A stretch of 64,000 nucleotides of DNA, from the NCBI GenBank assembly GCA_016165875.1, contig JABBOT010000080.1, positions 1,243,667 to 1,307,666 of the forward strand, read 5' to 3'. Origin of the DNA: Acanthopleura granulata. Lineage: Eukaryota; Mollusca; Polyplacophora; Chitonida; Chitonidae. The notes beneath the pieces are model-generated. The model made no database searches, was not told the origin of the DNA, and saw only the letters and a list, made by a program, of their open reading frames with translations. This document shows, in pieces, positions 44,364 to 55,965 of this stretch. Both the position numbers and the translations under genes were made by a program. The first letter of the stretch is position 1, and each line of letters opens with the position of its first letter.

Positions 44364-45849
44364 AGACAGACCCAAAAGAAAATTCATGTATTACCTGGTT
44401 TCCTACTCTAAAGCTGTAACAGTAAGTTGATGAGACTTATACATCACTTGAAGAAAGTAATACAGCGAGTTTCAAAGGCAAACAAAAGAATTAGCGCACA
44501 GAAATTTCTTAAATATAAAAGGCACATTTTCATGTTGGTTTTACCATTTCTATAATACCATCGGCATTAAAATGTAATATCAACTTAATAACGATTGTTA
44601 GCTTACTAGTCTGATTGTCTTTTATATGTGTCTTAAAGCCTAACATTTTTATTTAACATCGTGTTCAACATTTGTACGGCAATTTCACGATGTTGCCTGC
44701 TTTCACTAGACAGGATGAAATGTGGCAACATTGAGAGTGTTGTCTGATTTCAGCACCATATAAGGACAACATGTAACCAAACTTAACATGCCAATCAGCC
44801 ATGGTAATTTATACCGAAACCACGTCAATTAACCCTTTGACCACCCCCCAAGTGCCTTAAACCTGGGCACTTTTAAGATTTTAAAGTCCCATTTGTGTAT
44901 GAACTCTAGCAGGCATTAACTGTTCCATTTGTCCATCGCAGATCGGCAATGACGGAAACTTGTTGTCATTTAAAGGGAAAAGAAGCCGTCAGAATTCAAT
45001 AAGAATCAGTATAAATACCATTAAAAACTGTACAAGCAAATACCTTTACTTCTTTTTTCAAGACTTTTTTCACTGTATTAGATGCACTCAAACATTTTGA
45101 TAGTACGGTAGGTCTTACGGAATGTACTCATAATGTATGTCAGTCTTTTTTGGACTCAAAAGCTGGCAGTTAAGGTCACATTTGTACTTTCATGCACAGG
45201 AACTCATTGTATGAGTTCACAAGAATTTTATTCAGAACTGGAAAGAAAGGAGTGGACAAAGTTTTGCCGTGACTTTCTTGGTGACACACATGTATATTGT
45301 CAATACATTCCAAAGCGTCCACCCTACAGTCAACAAATTTTACTGCATTTAAATGGGGGCAAAGACAAATTCCACATACGTAAAAGTATTTCCAAATACA
45401 TGTGTCTTTCACTGATCTTTCTTGACATACTCATTTTTACAATTCTTCATAAGGTTTGAAAATTTAAGAAGTGTGTTCATGGTAACGCAAACCCCTTAAA
45501 ACTCATGGGTTGTCATTCAATGAGTTTTACAAGCCCTAGATGGTTTTTAAGCACTGCCTTTTGGAGCGATTGTTGGATTGTACCACTTCCATAAAGCTTT
45601 ACCTGCGACGGAACACAAATACGAGCAGGAGTAAGAGAAGTGAAAGCGATCAGCACTCCTGTCAGTGGTGGTAATGAAACTGTAAAGACATAAGAAAACA
45701 AAAGTGAAAAAAAACCCACTTGGCACACGTTCAACATATTGAAATCAGATGAACATACGTATGTAGATGACATTTCCACCAAATATTGCTTTCACACTGG
45801 TCAGAAACCCATGGTGGCAGAGCTGACATGAAGTTTCAATTTAAAGTGA
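44364..45849. other. Unassigned DNA downstream of the BEL element
   Basis: No gene recognised. Short frames at 45133-45459 (plus) and 45513-45782 (minus) lack protein-like features. The stretch around 44800-44870 may be a diverged continuation of dispersed repeat family 1. Confidence 0.3.
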
Positions 45850-46272
45850 AAGGCAGTACATGTTCTAAGTTAAGTTTACCAGAAAGGTTGGGCAATATTA
45901 GACTTACTTTGGTAAAGCAGTTTTTTTATAACAGCTACTACGGCTGTGGAAATTGATATTTGACCGTGCCCCATGGACTAACATGAAATGCAGTCAGTCT
46001 GACTGGGCTGTGATGTAATTCTTCCAAGCTCTTAACACTCCTGCCATCTGAGACTGCAGTTAACTTGAGACACTCGTAAATTTTTAACATGAAATGATCT
46101 AGATGGTCTGGAAATAACTTGCAGTGTTGCTCACACGTGTACATTTGTTATATTAAAACATGTAAGATTAAAACAGTGTGCTGTTCCTATGTTATTACAT
46201 GTACATGTTACATTGACAGACAACTCAGAAGATTTAGGTCACAATTCATATATAGCTGATATATCCTATCTC
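45850..46272. repeat. Dispersed repeat family 1, copy 2
   Basis: Partner of 8288-8730, in the same orientation: AACAGCTACTACG, TTTGACCGTGCC, TTCCAAGCTC, GATGGTCTGGAA and GTGCTGTTCCTATGTTAT occur in the same order. No coding potential. Confidence 0.7.
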
Positions 46273-46436
46273 TCTAGCTCGTAAATCTCCCATACACTTA
46301 AAAGCATGGGTATCTTCAAATAACAAGTGGACAGCAAAATACTCCACACTTCAAATGAAAATAATTCAGCAACGAATTCATGCAAATTCAAATTCAAGGT
46401 TTTTGTATTTCAGAAGAGAATTTGTAATCTTTTTAA

Positions 46437-46568
46437 TGAACATTGCCTCAGTCATGAGTTGTATTTTATTGAACATTGCCTCAGTAATGAGTTGTATTTT
46501 ATTGAACATTGCCTCAGTCATGAGTAGTATTTCAATGAACATTGCCTCAGTCATGAGTTGTAATTTAC
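46437..46568. repeat. 33-bp tandem repeat, four copies
   Basis: The unit TGAACATTGCCTCAGTCATG + AGTTGTATTTTAT is repeated four times with few changes. The period is a multiple of three, so frames stay open on both strands without being genes. Confidence 0.95.
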
Positions 46569-46839
46569 TCCACGGCATGATGTGGAACGGTACACGATAT
46601 AATTATTTATTCATTTTATAAAATTACCAAAATACAACATATGATTCACACATGATGAAGAACTTTCCAGTCCAAGGACAAGGGACCCCTAAAATGTTTT
46701 TCTTTAATCATAATAATATGGTTCAAAAACCCTAATAGCCAGAGACAGTTAACGCTGACAGTAACTCTGATTTAGGATTTCAATAGGTAAGTTTTAGGTG
46801 TTCTCTCCGCAGCAGTCGGAAACATCTGTATTATGCTTA

Positions 46840-47061
46840 TTTATTTATTTATTTCATTGGTGTTTTACGCCGTACTCAAGATTATTTCACCTCTACAACG
46901 GCGGCCAGCATTATGGTGGGAGGATACCGGGCAGAGCCTGGGGGACCTTGCTACGTACAGAAGAAGAGCAAACCAGCATGAGCTGGGCTTGAACTCACAG
47001 AGGCGGCATTATTGAGAGGCCGAGCTGGCGCGCTAACCTCCACGGCCACGGAGACCCTCGC
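46840..47061 (-). mobile_element. tRNA-derived SINE, minus orientation, with target duplication
   Basis: Read on the minus strand: a tRNA-like head (CTCCGTGGCCGTGG..GGTTAGCGCGC, B-box-like GAGTTCAAGCC), a body with CAGCATTATG/GGCGGCC on the plus strand, and the tail TTGAGTACGGCGTAAAACACC followed by AAATAAATAAATAA. It is flanked by a perfect 10-bp duplication, ATTATGCTTA (46830-46839 and 47062-47071). Confidence 0.92.
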
Positions 47062-47279
47062 ATTATGCTTACAAATGATTATCAAACTGGTATGTTTATA
47101 TGATGCCAAATGATTTGAATCCATTATGTTGCAATTGTGGACAAGATTGACCTCGTTTTAACTAAAATTCTGACTACTGTGCTTGTGCCTCAGAATAACA
47201 GAATAAATATGGATCTAAAAGCTGACAGAGAGCACTACACAGTTGTCTCCATATGAGAAAATGTCAACCTGCTAATCAG

Positions 47280-47383
47280 CTGGATTATAAGCCCTCATTC
47301 GTATTTCTGGCCATAAAACTGACCACCATCGCTTAAGTGAAAAATCCTTGGATATGGCATTAAACTTCAATCAATCAATCTCC
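47280..47383 (+). mobile_element. Partial SINE of a related family
   Basis: CTTAAGTGAAAAATCCTTGG, then ATGGCATTAAACTTCAATCAATCAATC, corresponds to the SINE/LINE 3' end but with an (AATC)n tail. Only the 3' portion is recognisable. Confidence 0.55.
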
Positions 47384-50170
47384 CAATTTTCCACAATATC
47401 TAGGCCAGAATAGATTGGCCACTGGCTTTTGAACGTTTGTTGATTTCACAAAAGATTTCGAGTTCTCTAACTCTAATCCTGACGCGTTTGCTGTAGTCGT
47501 AGTTTCTCGCCCTGGCGCAAAGATTTTTTCTCTTGGCGGTGTGTTTGCTTCCATCGTTGTTATTGCTGTCATCGTTTTTGTTGCTTTCGTCGTTGTTTCT
47601 GCCACGGTTGTCGTCTTTGTTGCTAAAGATGTTGCTGAGTTCATCCGTGTTGTTGGATTCATCCTTGTTGATGTTGTTGTAATTGCTGTTGTGGTTGTGG
47701 TTCAGTTTTGAACGATACTTCCGCTTTTATTTCTGCTCTAGTGTCATAGCTTATATGCGCGTGCCCTCACTACAGTAATGTGGAACAGGCAAATTGATGT
47801 AGACTGCACGTACATGTTTACGACGCAATATGATAACAATATATTTATACTAATGACTTTCAGTTCCATCATTTCTGTGTATTTTGTCAAATTGCATATA
47901 GCACATTCTCTGCGGCCTGATTTCTTCTGAAATAAAGGGTAGCAGTGATATAGAAGTCTCAGAAATACAATGCTAAGTTATCATTGCGCTGTAGCCTATT
48001 TTACTCCTTTTGTGTAAGACTTGGGAGCCGTATTCATGATTACCAACACTGTGTCACATAAGACTGTAGATACATCTTCTCGATCAAGCAACATATATTC
48101 CTAAAGGCCAATTTGATACCCTTTTGTGCCTTCAAGAGTGTAAAAAGGATTGGTTATTTCTCTACGGTGCTGTAATCTATATATATATATACTGTAGAAT
48201 GTCAGCTCCTTGTGTTGAATAAAATATATTTCACCAATGTATACACCTAAGTTTAAATTAGAATTTTAAGGGAATCGCCATGTAAAGTTTTCCCAATACA
48301 ACGATATGACCCCCCCCCCCCAGGAGTTGGGATATGACACCCCCCACCCCCACCCCCACGAGTTGGGAGTTTTATTGGAAAGGGGTCATTGGTCCCTTTC
48401 CAATAAAACTCCTGCAATCTTAACCCCGCATTCATGTATTATGCCATGGGCTTGTGCAATACCAGAAGAAATAATATATTCGTAAAACATATGAATATAG
48501 GCCTCCATGAACAAAGGCCTCAAAGAGAACGCTGTAACCGGACGCACATAACTTCCTGCAGATATTGAGGCATGTTTGCGGGTATATATGAGACGGCCTT
48601 GATTCAAGTCAAGTGGAACCTCTGTTCACCATAGGAATCATTTTAAATCCAAATGTTTAAGGGGAAAGACTGGGAAAGTTAATGTAATTAATCTATATAA
48701 AATGCATGCAGCACAAAGAGTAAAACCAGAGCAGCGACAACAGTTGGCAAATGGTTACAACTTACCACGAAACTCCGGCCACTTGTCAATTTAGCTTAGT
48801 TAGGGATTTATTGTAGCTGTTCATGTAAGTGTTTAAGAAGTAACAACTTACACGCCCCTAGCACCATGGCTTAAGCAGAATTAGGTAAAAAAAAAAATAC
48901 CATGATGTTAAATGCAATTAATTGGACGTCTCTGGTCCGGAAATTACTCAAAGTGCTGTGATATGTTAACACATTTATACAATCAAAGGGACCAGGCCTC
49001 GAGAATGATTAGTCCACCAGCAGAATCCCGGTTAATGCAGGAATACGACATAATATAGTCTCACGTTCAGGAAGACCATGTATTCGAGAATTTAAAGTGA
49101 CTACAAGTCAATTACTGGATACATCTATTTATTTATATATATATATATATGAACACATGTTCTGTAGAAACAATACTTACCGAATGACGGGAACATGTGA
49201 AAACACCAAAGTAACCATAGAAAGTGTTGCAAAACCGTCATTTTGAAGCTCTCTCCAGCCCTGATCTCGAATGACTGCAGTTTCCAGTTGTTTTCGCATA
49301 GCTTAACGCTTCCCTCTTCCGTGACATCATCTTTTATGTTACCTGTCACCCAGTTTCAGAATCGACCTCAATACGCCAGGGACACTCTAAAAGATGGATG
49401 GGTTTACACATATAAAACACCACAACAGGCCTTTTCGCGAATTTGCATATCAGGCTACATAAGGTTTGAAAGTGAACGCTTGGACATGCGCCGACATGTA
49501 AAATCATGTAAATATACACGATGTGGTCTATTAACATATTCCAATACGCCTGTGTTAGGGCAACTAGGACTTCTTCTCCGACGATGAAAAGCTCTAGAAC
49601 TATACACAGGCAACCATTACACCACATTGTATAGAGATACCGTAGAGTAATGATTGGAGGAATTTTCGTTGAACTATTTATATATACATGCGTAGATCTA
49701 TCAAGTTAAAACATAACAGTTTATGGTATATAATAGAGCTATATACATATGTGTATATAGACAGGCCTGTGGTTTACTGTAAAAGCGTTTGCATTTACTC
49801 ATTTCAGTACTGCGCATTTACATATTACCTTCGAAGGTGACACTCTAAATGTACACTACATATACCACAAAAAATGGCTTGCGTGCGAATGTTCATGTAT
49901 AGGGGATACCAACGCTAGTTGACACACGGGGTAAATTGCTATAACCCCGTTTGAGAGAAAAATAATCTGCTACATCGGTTCGAGCTGTTGTCTCAGCTAT
50001 ACATGCGCTGTATATGGATGAGTGAGAACGAAAGGCCCAGTGGAGTTGGAGTTGTGGGCTAAAAACTGATATTTTGACATATTTAGTAACTTTCAACATC
50101 GTTACCGTATATATATATTTTTCTACATGTTCAATTTTTGGGAACACTTCCAACTGCATAATGCTGTGAA
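47384..50170. other. Unassigned DNA with low-complexity tracts
   Basis: No gene recognised. It contains a GTT-rich stretch (~47540-47700) that yields a spurious Thr-rich frame on the minus strand, (TA)n runs (48178-48192, 49136-49150), and C-runs inside a short duplicated GGAGTTGGGATATGAC-like motif (48309-48365). Confidence 0.4.
48366..48412. repeat. Perfect 19-bp inverted repeat with 9-nt loop
   Basis: GGAGTTTTATTGGAAAGGG (48366-48384) and its exact reverse complement (48394-48412) flank GTCATTGGT. It would form a strong hairpin and is not part of a repeat family I recognise in this window. Confidence 0.9.
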
Positions 50171-50448
50171 AATTTAAAAATTAAACAAGACTTACCTGTA
50201 AGTTGAAATTTGTTGGTAATTCTACCTCATCTCAGTCAGGAACGAAAGAATTACGTGAGAGCGCGCGCAAGGGTGACCTAGTCAATCTTCAAAGCCGATT
50301 GGCCATATTTATTCACAGACGCTTGAGGGTAAAAACATATAATCACTGAAACACAGTGACAAGGAGGGCATGTAGTTCCCCTGTTCCTGACTCAGATGAG
50401 GTAGAAGTACCGACAAATTACAGGTAAGTCTCGTTTAATTTTTAAATT
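50171..50448. mobile_element. MITE-like element with 66-73-bp terminal inverted repeats containing splice consensus
   Basis: The left arm (50171-50243) and right arm (50383-50448) are inverted copies, starting AATTTAAAAATTAAAC and ending GAGTCAGGAAC-like. They differ mainly by a 7-bp indel and a few substitutions. Each arm contains TTACAG|GTAAGT reading outwards: plus strand at 50419-50428, and reverse complement in the left arm. No frame is present inside. The internal motif CTACCTCATC...ACGTGAGA recurs just outside the right end (50449-50488), so a second, partial copy may abut it. Confidence 0.75.
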
Positions 50449-51030
50449 CTACCTCATCACAGTCTACGTCACAACGAAATCACGTGAGACTTCAACGCCA
50501 ATATGACCACGAGAAAAAAGAAATAAGGATACAAATTACAGCTTTAGAAATGATTGAGTATGTATTGTACCCACACAAGGGAACACAGATATATAGTTTA
50601 CTGAGTATCATGCCAGATGTGTACAACTCGCAAATAAATCATTTACCAACATTTAGTTTCACTAACTCTGTACCAAAATTACATGACAGGTAAACAAACT
50701 TATTATAAAATTTACCAAACACTTTGCAATTCGACCATCCGGCAGGTTTCATACCGCCGAATTTCATACAGCATTCTTTAAAGCAGCGCTAGTTGAGGCT
50801 GCTCTTGTACTGTGAGTTCTAAAGACGACGGTATCAATTTCTGTAACTTGAAGCGGAAGCCTTATCCACCTGGATACCGTATCTTTACTTACTGGCTTAA
50901 AAAGTTTTTAGAAAAGTTAACAACATTTCGGAGTCCTCTCTCCTAACAGGTGCAGTTCGCTTCAAATAAACATTAATATGACGAACAACACAAAGTCTTT
51001 GTCCTGAGTATATGCCTCCAAAATAATAGG

Positions 51031-51589
51031 TGTCACGCCTACCTTGTACTGTGCACATGTAGAACTCTCCTGTGCTAGAGTTAGGTTTGGTGACATTACA
51101 TATCAGAAAATTGTCGAGGCGTATTTCTCGTTCCTGTTATCTAAATGGCGCTCAAAGTTGACAACCACAGTGTAAGTGTAACATTTACAGTTAGGTATGC
51201 ATGCACATTTAAACGGGACCAGGTACGATGTTAAATTTGTTTTGAAAATAAGGGGTTTAAGGAGCACGGTGACAGATCGAGAGACAACAACGCTTGTGCT
51301 GAATTGTGCGTATTTCCATGCGAACTCCACGGGGCTTACTGACACTCAATGAAACATAGTAAATACTCATTACATATCGTTGTGTATTTGTACCATTACA
51401 TTATCGTTATGCCTGAACTTTACCAACCTAGAAGGTGTATGTTAAATTCAGTTGTTGATTGTTTCTACCGACACTGTTTTATTGTGTTTCAGTTATTTAC
51501 CTCAGCATGGTTCGGCAATAAAGGCGACTTGTTGCAGAAATTTGCGTGGTTATCTAATCTGTTAAAGTCCTCCGGGGTGAGGCAGCACA
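51031..51589 (+). mobile_element. Solo LTR of the same BEL family, with 5-bp target duplication
   Basis: 559 bp, TGTCACGCC...GCAGCACA, flanked by ATAGG at 51026-51030 and 51590-51594. It is more diverged from the two LTRs at 37-44 kb than they are from each other, including a missing AACAACCAAAC-type block, so it is an older, separate insertion reduced by LTR-LTR recombination. Confidence 0.93.
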
Positions 51590-53562
51590 ATAGGAGCTTG
51601 CTGATAGCCCGATCTACTGTGCTCCAGCAGACTTCAAACAGAAAACACACACTGACTTTCCTGCAGATCCATATGTAAAATATTTAGGGCTTGTAATGCC
51701 TGGCTTCTGTGCCCAGTAAGTAACGTTAGGAGAGTTACTCTCCTAGAAGTTTTTCAAAGTGATATCTTCAGCAGGCGATAACAAACTTAAATATTTGAGC
51801 ACATTTACATCCCATGTTGACGAGTATCGGGGTAACGTTGGTTTCTTCTGAGACACCCCTTTCACAAACCATTCAATCAAAGGATGAGCATCAGGCTATT
51901 TGGTTTTCATTATTTAAGACTGATGAAATGGCCGACCTGGCCGTGTTAATAGCACTGTAGCCTAGAGCACTGTTAACTAGTTCAGCGAGGAAACATAATT
52001 CCCTGAGTCACAGGTGCTGAAAGTGGGTGTATCTTTTTGTCAACAAAGAACTGTCTCCATTTTGAAAGGTAACAAGTGTATTGTTGTTTGTTGCTATACG
52101 TGAAACATGACATAAAGTTAAACCTGACTGCCATCAGAGGGGTTGAAATATTTTTCAAGCATCAGTGATCTATTTGACACTCGTTTTGGCTCTTTGGCAT
52201 AAGTAATGAAGTCAGATTCTCAAACTTTACTAGGAGCCACCAAAGACATTTAGGAGCATTTGGCTCCGAAAATGCCTTTATTTCTTAAATCAGAGGGAGA
52301 AATCAGAGGCATTTTACCTACATGGGTAGATAATACATAGTGGAATCTCTATTTTTGTTATGTTTTCTTTCAGATCTGGATCACACAGCTGATGTTCAGT
52401 AGGTAGGTGTCAGATAAGCGATTGAGTTAGGTTGTTCTGACTATTCCATTGACCACATTTCGCCATGCAGTGGAGGTCATAAATAACAAGGATAACAAGC
52501 AGGATAGGTAAGAAGAAAACAATTTGTTAATAAAAACTGAACTGAATTCTTATTTTTTTAGCATGAGTCCTGTTACACATAAATCCAGCGAACACATATT
52601 TTAAAAGCTGATTTCAAAAAACTTGTAAAATATGAATTTGCTCCCTCATTGTAACTGTTAATGTTTCATTACCAAGATTTAATGCTAATTTTCATTTCTC
52701 TCCAAAGGAATGGTAACAGAAATTTAGGCCCTTTGACCATAGTTAACTGCATGTCGGAGAGAGCTTCAGACAATAGAGACTAACCCTGATTAATATATTG
52801 AACAAATCAATGCAGTGATTGTAATGTAGCATAGGGAAACTAGTAAAAATGTCATGGCTACATGATGTGATGTGGAATAGTATAATGCGAGAAAAGCAAC
52901 TTTAAGACAAACAAGATGAACCTGGTTCAAATGTTTATCAATTAGAGAGTGAGATTTCTTGGACTATATTATAAAATATGTCTTATGATCTCATAAATTT
53001 GCATGTGCATGTACAGTGCAATAGATTGTCAGAACCAATACTTATATATTGGTATATGATGATATGCAATGATATATATTACACATTGGAGGTAATAAAG
53101 TTTCCCTTTCGTTTTTCAGATTACATTCATGTATCCTTGTCCCGCGTTGTGGTTGTGTGTGATGGACATGACATTTTGGATCTGGTTAATGCAAAACTTG
53201 TTTCTTCATCATTTAGAGGGAAACATATTAAAATATCCCTTGTCTGGCCATTTGTCCTCAGTATAAATCAAACTTTCAGTGTTTAGATTAAATGTTAGCT
53301 AATTTTACAGAATAAAGTACGTTTCTGGTTATTGATGAAAATGTGAATTATATCCTTATTTATATATCAGGGGGAAAAACACTCACTGAAGCATGTGAAC
53401 AGGTTTGTGATATGTCTTGGAGAGATGTTATTATGTTTGGTTCATTCAAGCATGCCAGAAGTCATACCTAGAACCCTGTCTTATTTGGTACACTTGAACA
53501 GAACATGAATGCTCACAGGAAACTGTCATCAAAGATAAAAGCTTTCCACCAGTATGATCATA

Positions 53563-53799
53563 TTTATTTATTTACTTCAATGGTGTTTTAAGCTGCACAT
53601 AAGAATATTTCACTTATACGACGGCGGCCAGCATTATAGTGGGAGAAAACCGACAGAATCCAGGGGAAACCTTGCCACATACGTCCGGATAGGAAGCCAG
53701 CATGAGCTACACTTGAACTCACAGAGCCCTCATTGGTGGGAGGCTTCTGGGTCACAACGCTGCACTAGTGCGCCAACCAATTGAGCCATCGAAGCCCCA
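53563..53799 (-). mobile_element. tRNA-derived SINE, minus orientation, with target duplication
   Basis: Same family as 46840-47061: tRNA-like head (GGGGCTTCGATGGCTCAATTGG on the minus strand) and an AAATAAATA tail. A perfect 10-bp duplication, TATGATCATA, flanks it (53553-53562 and 53800-53809). It sits in an intron of the archease remnant. Confidence 0.92.
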
Positions 53800-54280
53800 T
53801 ATGATCATATAAATAAATCCAGTCAAGAGATACTGAGAAATTTGAGTGTTATTAATGCTGTCTGTCAACTGAAAAATCTTTAGGAAACAGAAATTAATTA
53901 CCTTTCACAACATATGATCCTCATCTGTGCATTTGTTACCGGTATTCGGAGTGACCATATACCTCATCAGAATACTAGAATTCTATGTTGCTTTTGTTAA
54001 TTGATAGTGATTGGTTTTCAGTGGATAATAAATATGTATGGTATTGACTTTGATATTTTTTTTTTTCAGGTAGCCATTACCAAGTTTGGTTACATGACAG
54101 AAATGGATAAAGTGGAAATGTCGGAAAAGGAAAGCATCGAAGCTGAGGGTGAATATAGATATAGTCAGTCACACTCTCCTGTGTATTCCAAGTGCTTAAG
54201 AATAAAGGATTGGGCAATTTTCAACCAGTTGGATTAAGTTCTTGTTTATAATTCAGGAAGCCCATGGTGTAGCTTATACT

Positions 54281-54530
54281 TATTTATTTATTTGATTGAT
54301 GTTTTACGCTGTACTCAAGAATATTTCACTTATTCTGTGGGGCCAGTATTATGGTGGCAGGAAACCAGGCAGAGCCTGGGTGAAATCCATGACTATCTGC
54401 TGGTTGCTGGTGTTGAAGCTGAGCATGATCTGAACTTGAACTCACAGTGAAAACATTGGTGAGAGGCTGCTGGGTCATTAACACGATTAAGCTGCACTGG
54501 CACACTAACCCTCCCAGCCATCTAAGCCAC
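54281..54530 (-). mobile_element. tRNA-derived SINE, minus orientation, diverged
   Basis: Head GTGGCTTAGATGGCTGGGAGGG and B-box-like GAGTTCAAGTTC on the minus strand, with the tail CTTGAGTACAGCGTAAAAC. The flanks show only an imperfect match (AGCTTATA / AGCTTTATA), so this copy is older. Intronic to the archease remnant. Confidence 0.85.
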
Positions 54531-55487
54531 ATCCAGCTTTATAGTTTAACTGGAATCCTTATACATGTTTAGAGCTTGCTACATTGGCGCAAGAGTTGCT
54601 TCATGTCTTGGAAGTCAGTTACCAAATGTGGAACTACACCTGACCAACATCATGTAAGCTTATAGCTATTACAAAATTAAGCATGTTTATAATTAACAAA
54701 TGTAATTAAATGTTTGTACATCAATTAATGCATGCATTCTATATGTTCCTTGTCTTTTGAACATTTGGATTTTCATTATATTAAATTTTTAACAGTAGTG
54801 ATGGAGTTTGAGAGATGAAAATTTCAGAAGTATTTTGCAGTGTTTATTGTATATAGAGCTTTTACAGCCAAGGCTTTCTGACCAATAGGTGATGATATGC
54901 TGTCTTTATGATTCCACTTCTTGGATGAATGGCTGTTTCTCCTCTCGGCAGAACCATTTTTTACCCCAAGGGAAAGTTTAGTGAATCTCAGTAAATAATG
55001 CATGATTAAGTTGCTCACCTTTCAATCACCTTGATGCCCAAGGTGCCAGCAAGCCTGTGAGATTCACAGGTTGTGGCATGTTTGTGACATTCAGTTGTAT
55101 TGGATGCCTTTGGTCATGTTGGTGTGCAGACCTGTATGTCAGGTGGGAATGTTTGTCAGTAACTTGCCAAAGCTCTGTGGTTTACTCCAGGCACTCCAGT
55201 TTTCTCCACACAAGAACCTGGCTGCCATAATATTATTGAAAAATGATTGAGTATGGACAATGAAATAAGTAAATATAACTAATGCTATGCTGAATTTTTA
55301 CACCAGCAATTCGTGATGTTGTCTTAAAATTAATGCCATTCAAGCTGAGATTGAGATTTTACGCAGCGATCATTAAGATTTAATACGTGATACTAAAAAC
55401 GAAATTATCTGACTGCAGAAAAGATTAAAATTTTGAAAGCCTTTCTTAACAGTATTGTATAAATGAGGTTGGGGGAGCAGGGGGCTC

Positions 55488-55742
55488 CATGGCCAGTTGG
55501 TTAGCACGCCAGCACAGCACAGTGACAAGAACTTCTCACATTGCGGTCGTTGTAAGTTCAAGCCCAGCTCATGCTTGTTTCTTCTCCACTCATACTTGGG
55601 AAGATCTGTCAGCACCCTGCAGATGACCGTGGGTTTTCCCCGGGCTCTGCTTGATTTTCGCTAACCAAATGTTCGTCGCTGCCGTATAAGTGAACTATTT
55701 TTGAGTACCGCATATAACAATAGTGAAATAAAGAAATAAATA
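55488..55742 (+). mobile_element. tRNA-derived SINE, plus orientation
   Basis: GGGGCTCCATGGCCAGTTGG head, AAGTTCAAGCCC B box, CCGTATAAGTGAACTATTTT, then GAGTACCGC and an A/T-rich tail. No clean target duplication. It lies within the last recognisable intron of the archease remnant. Confidence 0.88.
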
Positions 55743-55965
55743 TAATGAAATTAACAGAAGAAATTATAGCATTACAAACAGATTTAACTCTTGAATGTCT
55801 GTTGGTTAACCTTCAATGGCCCTCATTGCTGGTCACAGAGAATTATAATGAGGTTCATTCATTTTCATTTTTTCTCTGCAGAAAGTCGTGATAACCAATT
55901 TCAGGATCAGCGCCATAGGATACGGGGAAACCTTTGACATCAGCAAACACCAGCCATTTATCTAA

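Larger units (their letters stand above)
52374..55965 (+). pseudogene. ZBTB8OS: Archease (ZBTB8OS) homologue, intron-bearing and interrupted by stops
   Basis: Archease activates the RtcB tRNA ligase. Five exon-like pieces follow the family sequence in order. 52374-52399: YLDHTADVQ, the metal-site motif, after TTTCTTTCAG. 53371-53402: WGKTLTEACEQ with a GT donor. 54070-54148: FGYMTEMDKVEM...EAEG after a long pyrimidine run. 54889-54975: GDDMLSL-stop-FHFLDEWLF...EPFFTPRE. 55882-55965: NFRISAIGYGETFDISKHQP, then stop. Phases join correctly between the second, third and fourth pieces. Defects: TAG at 52400-52402 directly after DVQ, with the following LHxW codons missing; TGA at 54909-54911 in place of Leu; no proper donor after PRE; early TAA at 55963 so the C-terminal strand is absent; no first exon found. 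Because introns are kept, this is a decayed gene or duplicate, not a retrocopy. SINEs lie in two of its introns. Confidence 0.72.

Noticed and set aside
46355..46621. Repetitive 88-codon frame (IASVMSCILLN repeats)
   Set aside because: Product of a 33-bp minisatellite whose period is divisible by three.
47375..47662. 95-codon Thr-rich minus-strand frame
   Set aside because: Arises from a GTT-rich low-complexity stretch. No signal peptide or domain.
52978..53286. 102-codon plus-strand frame as an archease exon
   Set aside because: It follows a TTTTTCAG but shows no archease similarity and falls where the family needs only about four residues.
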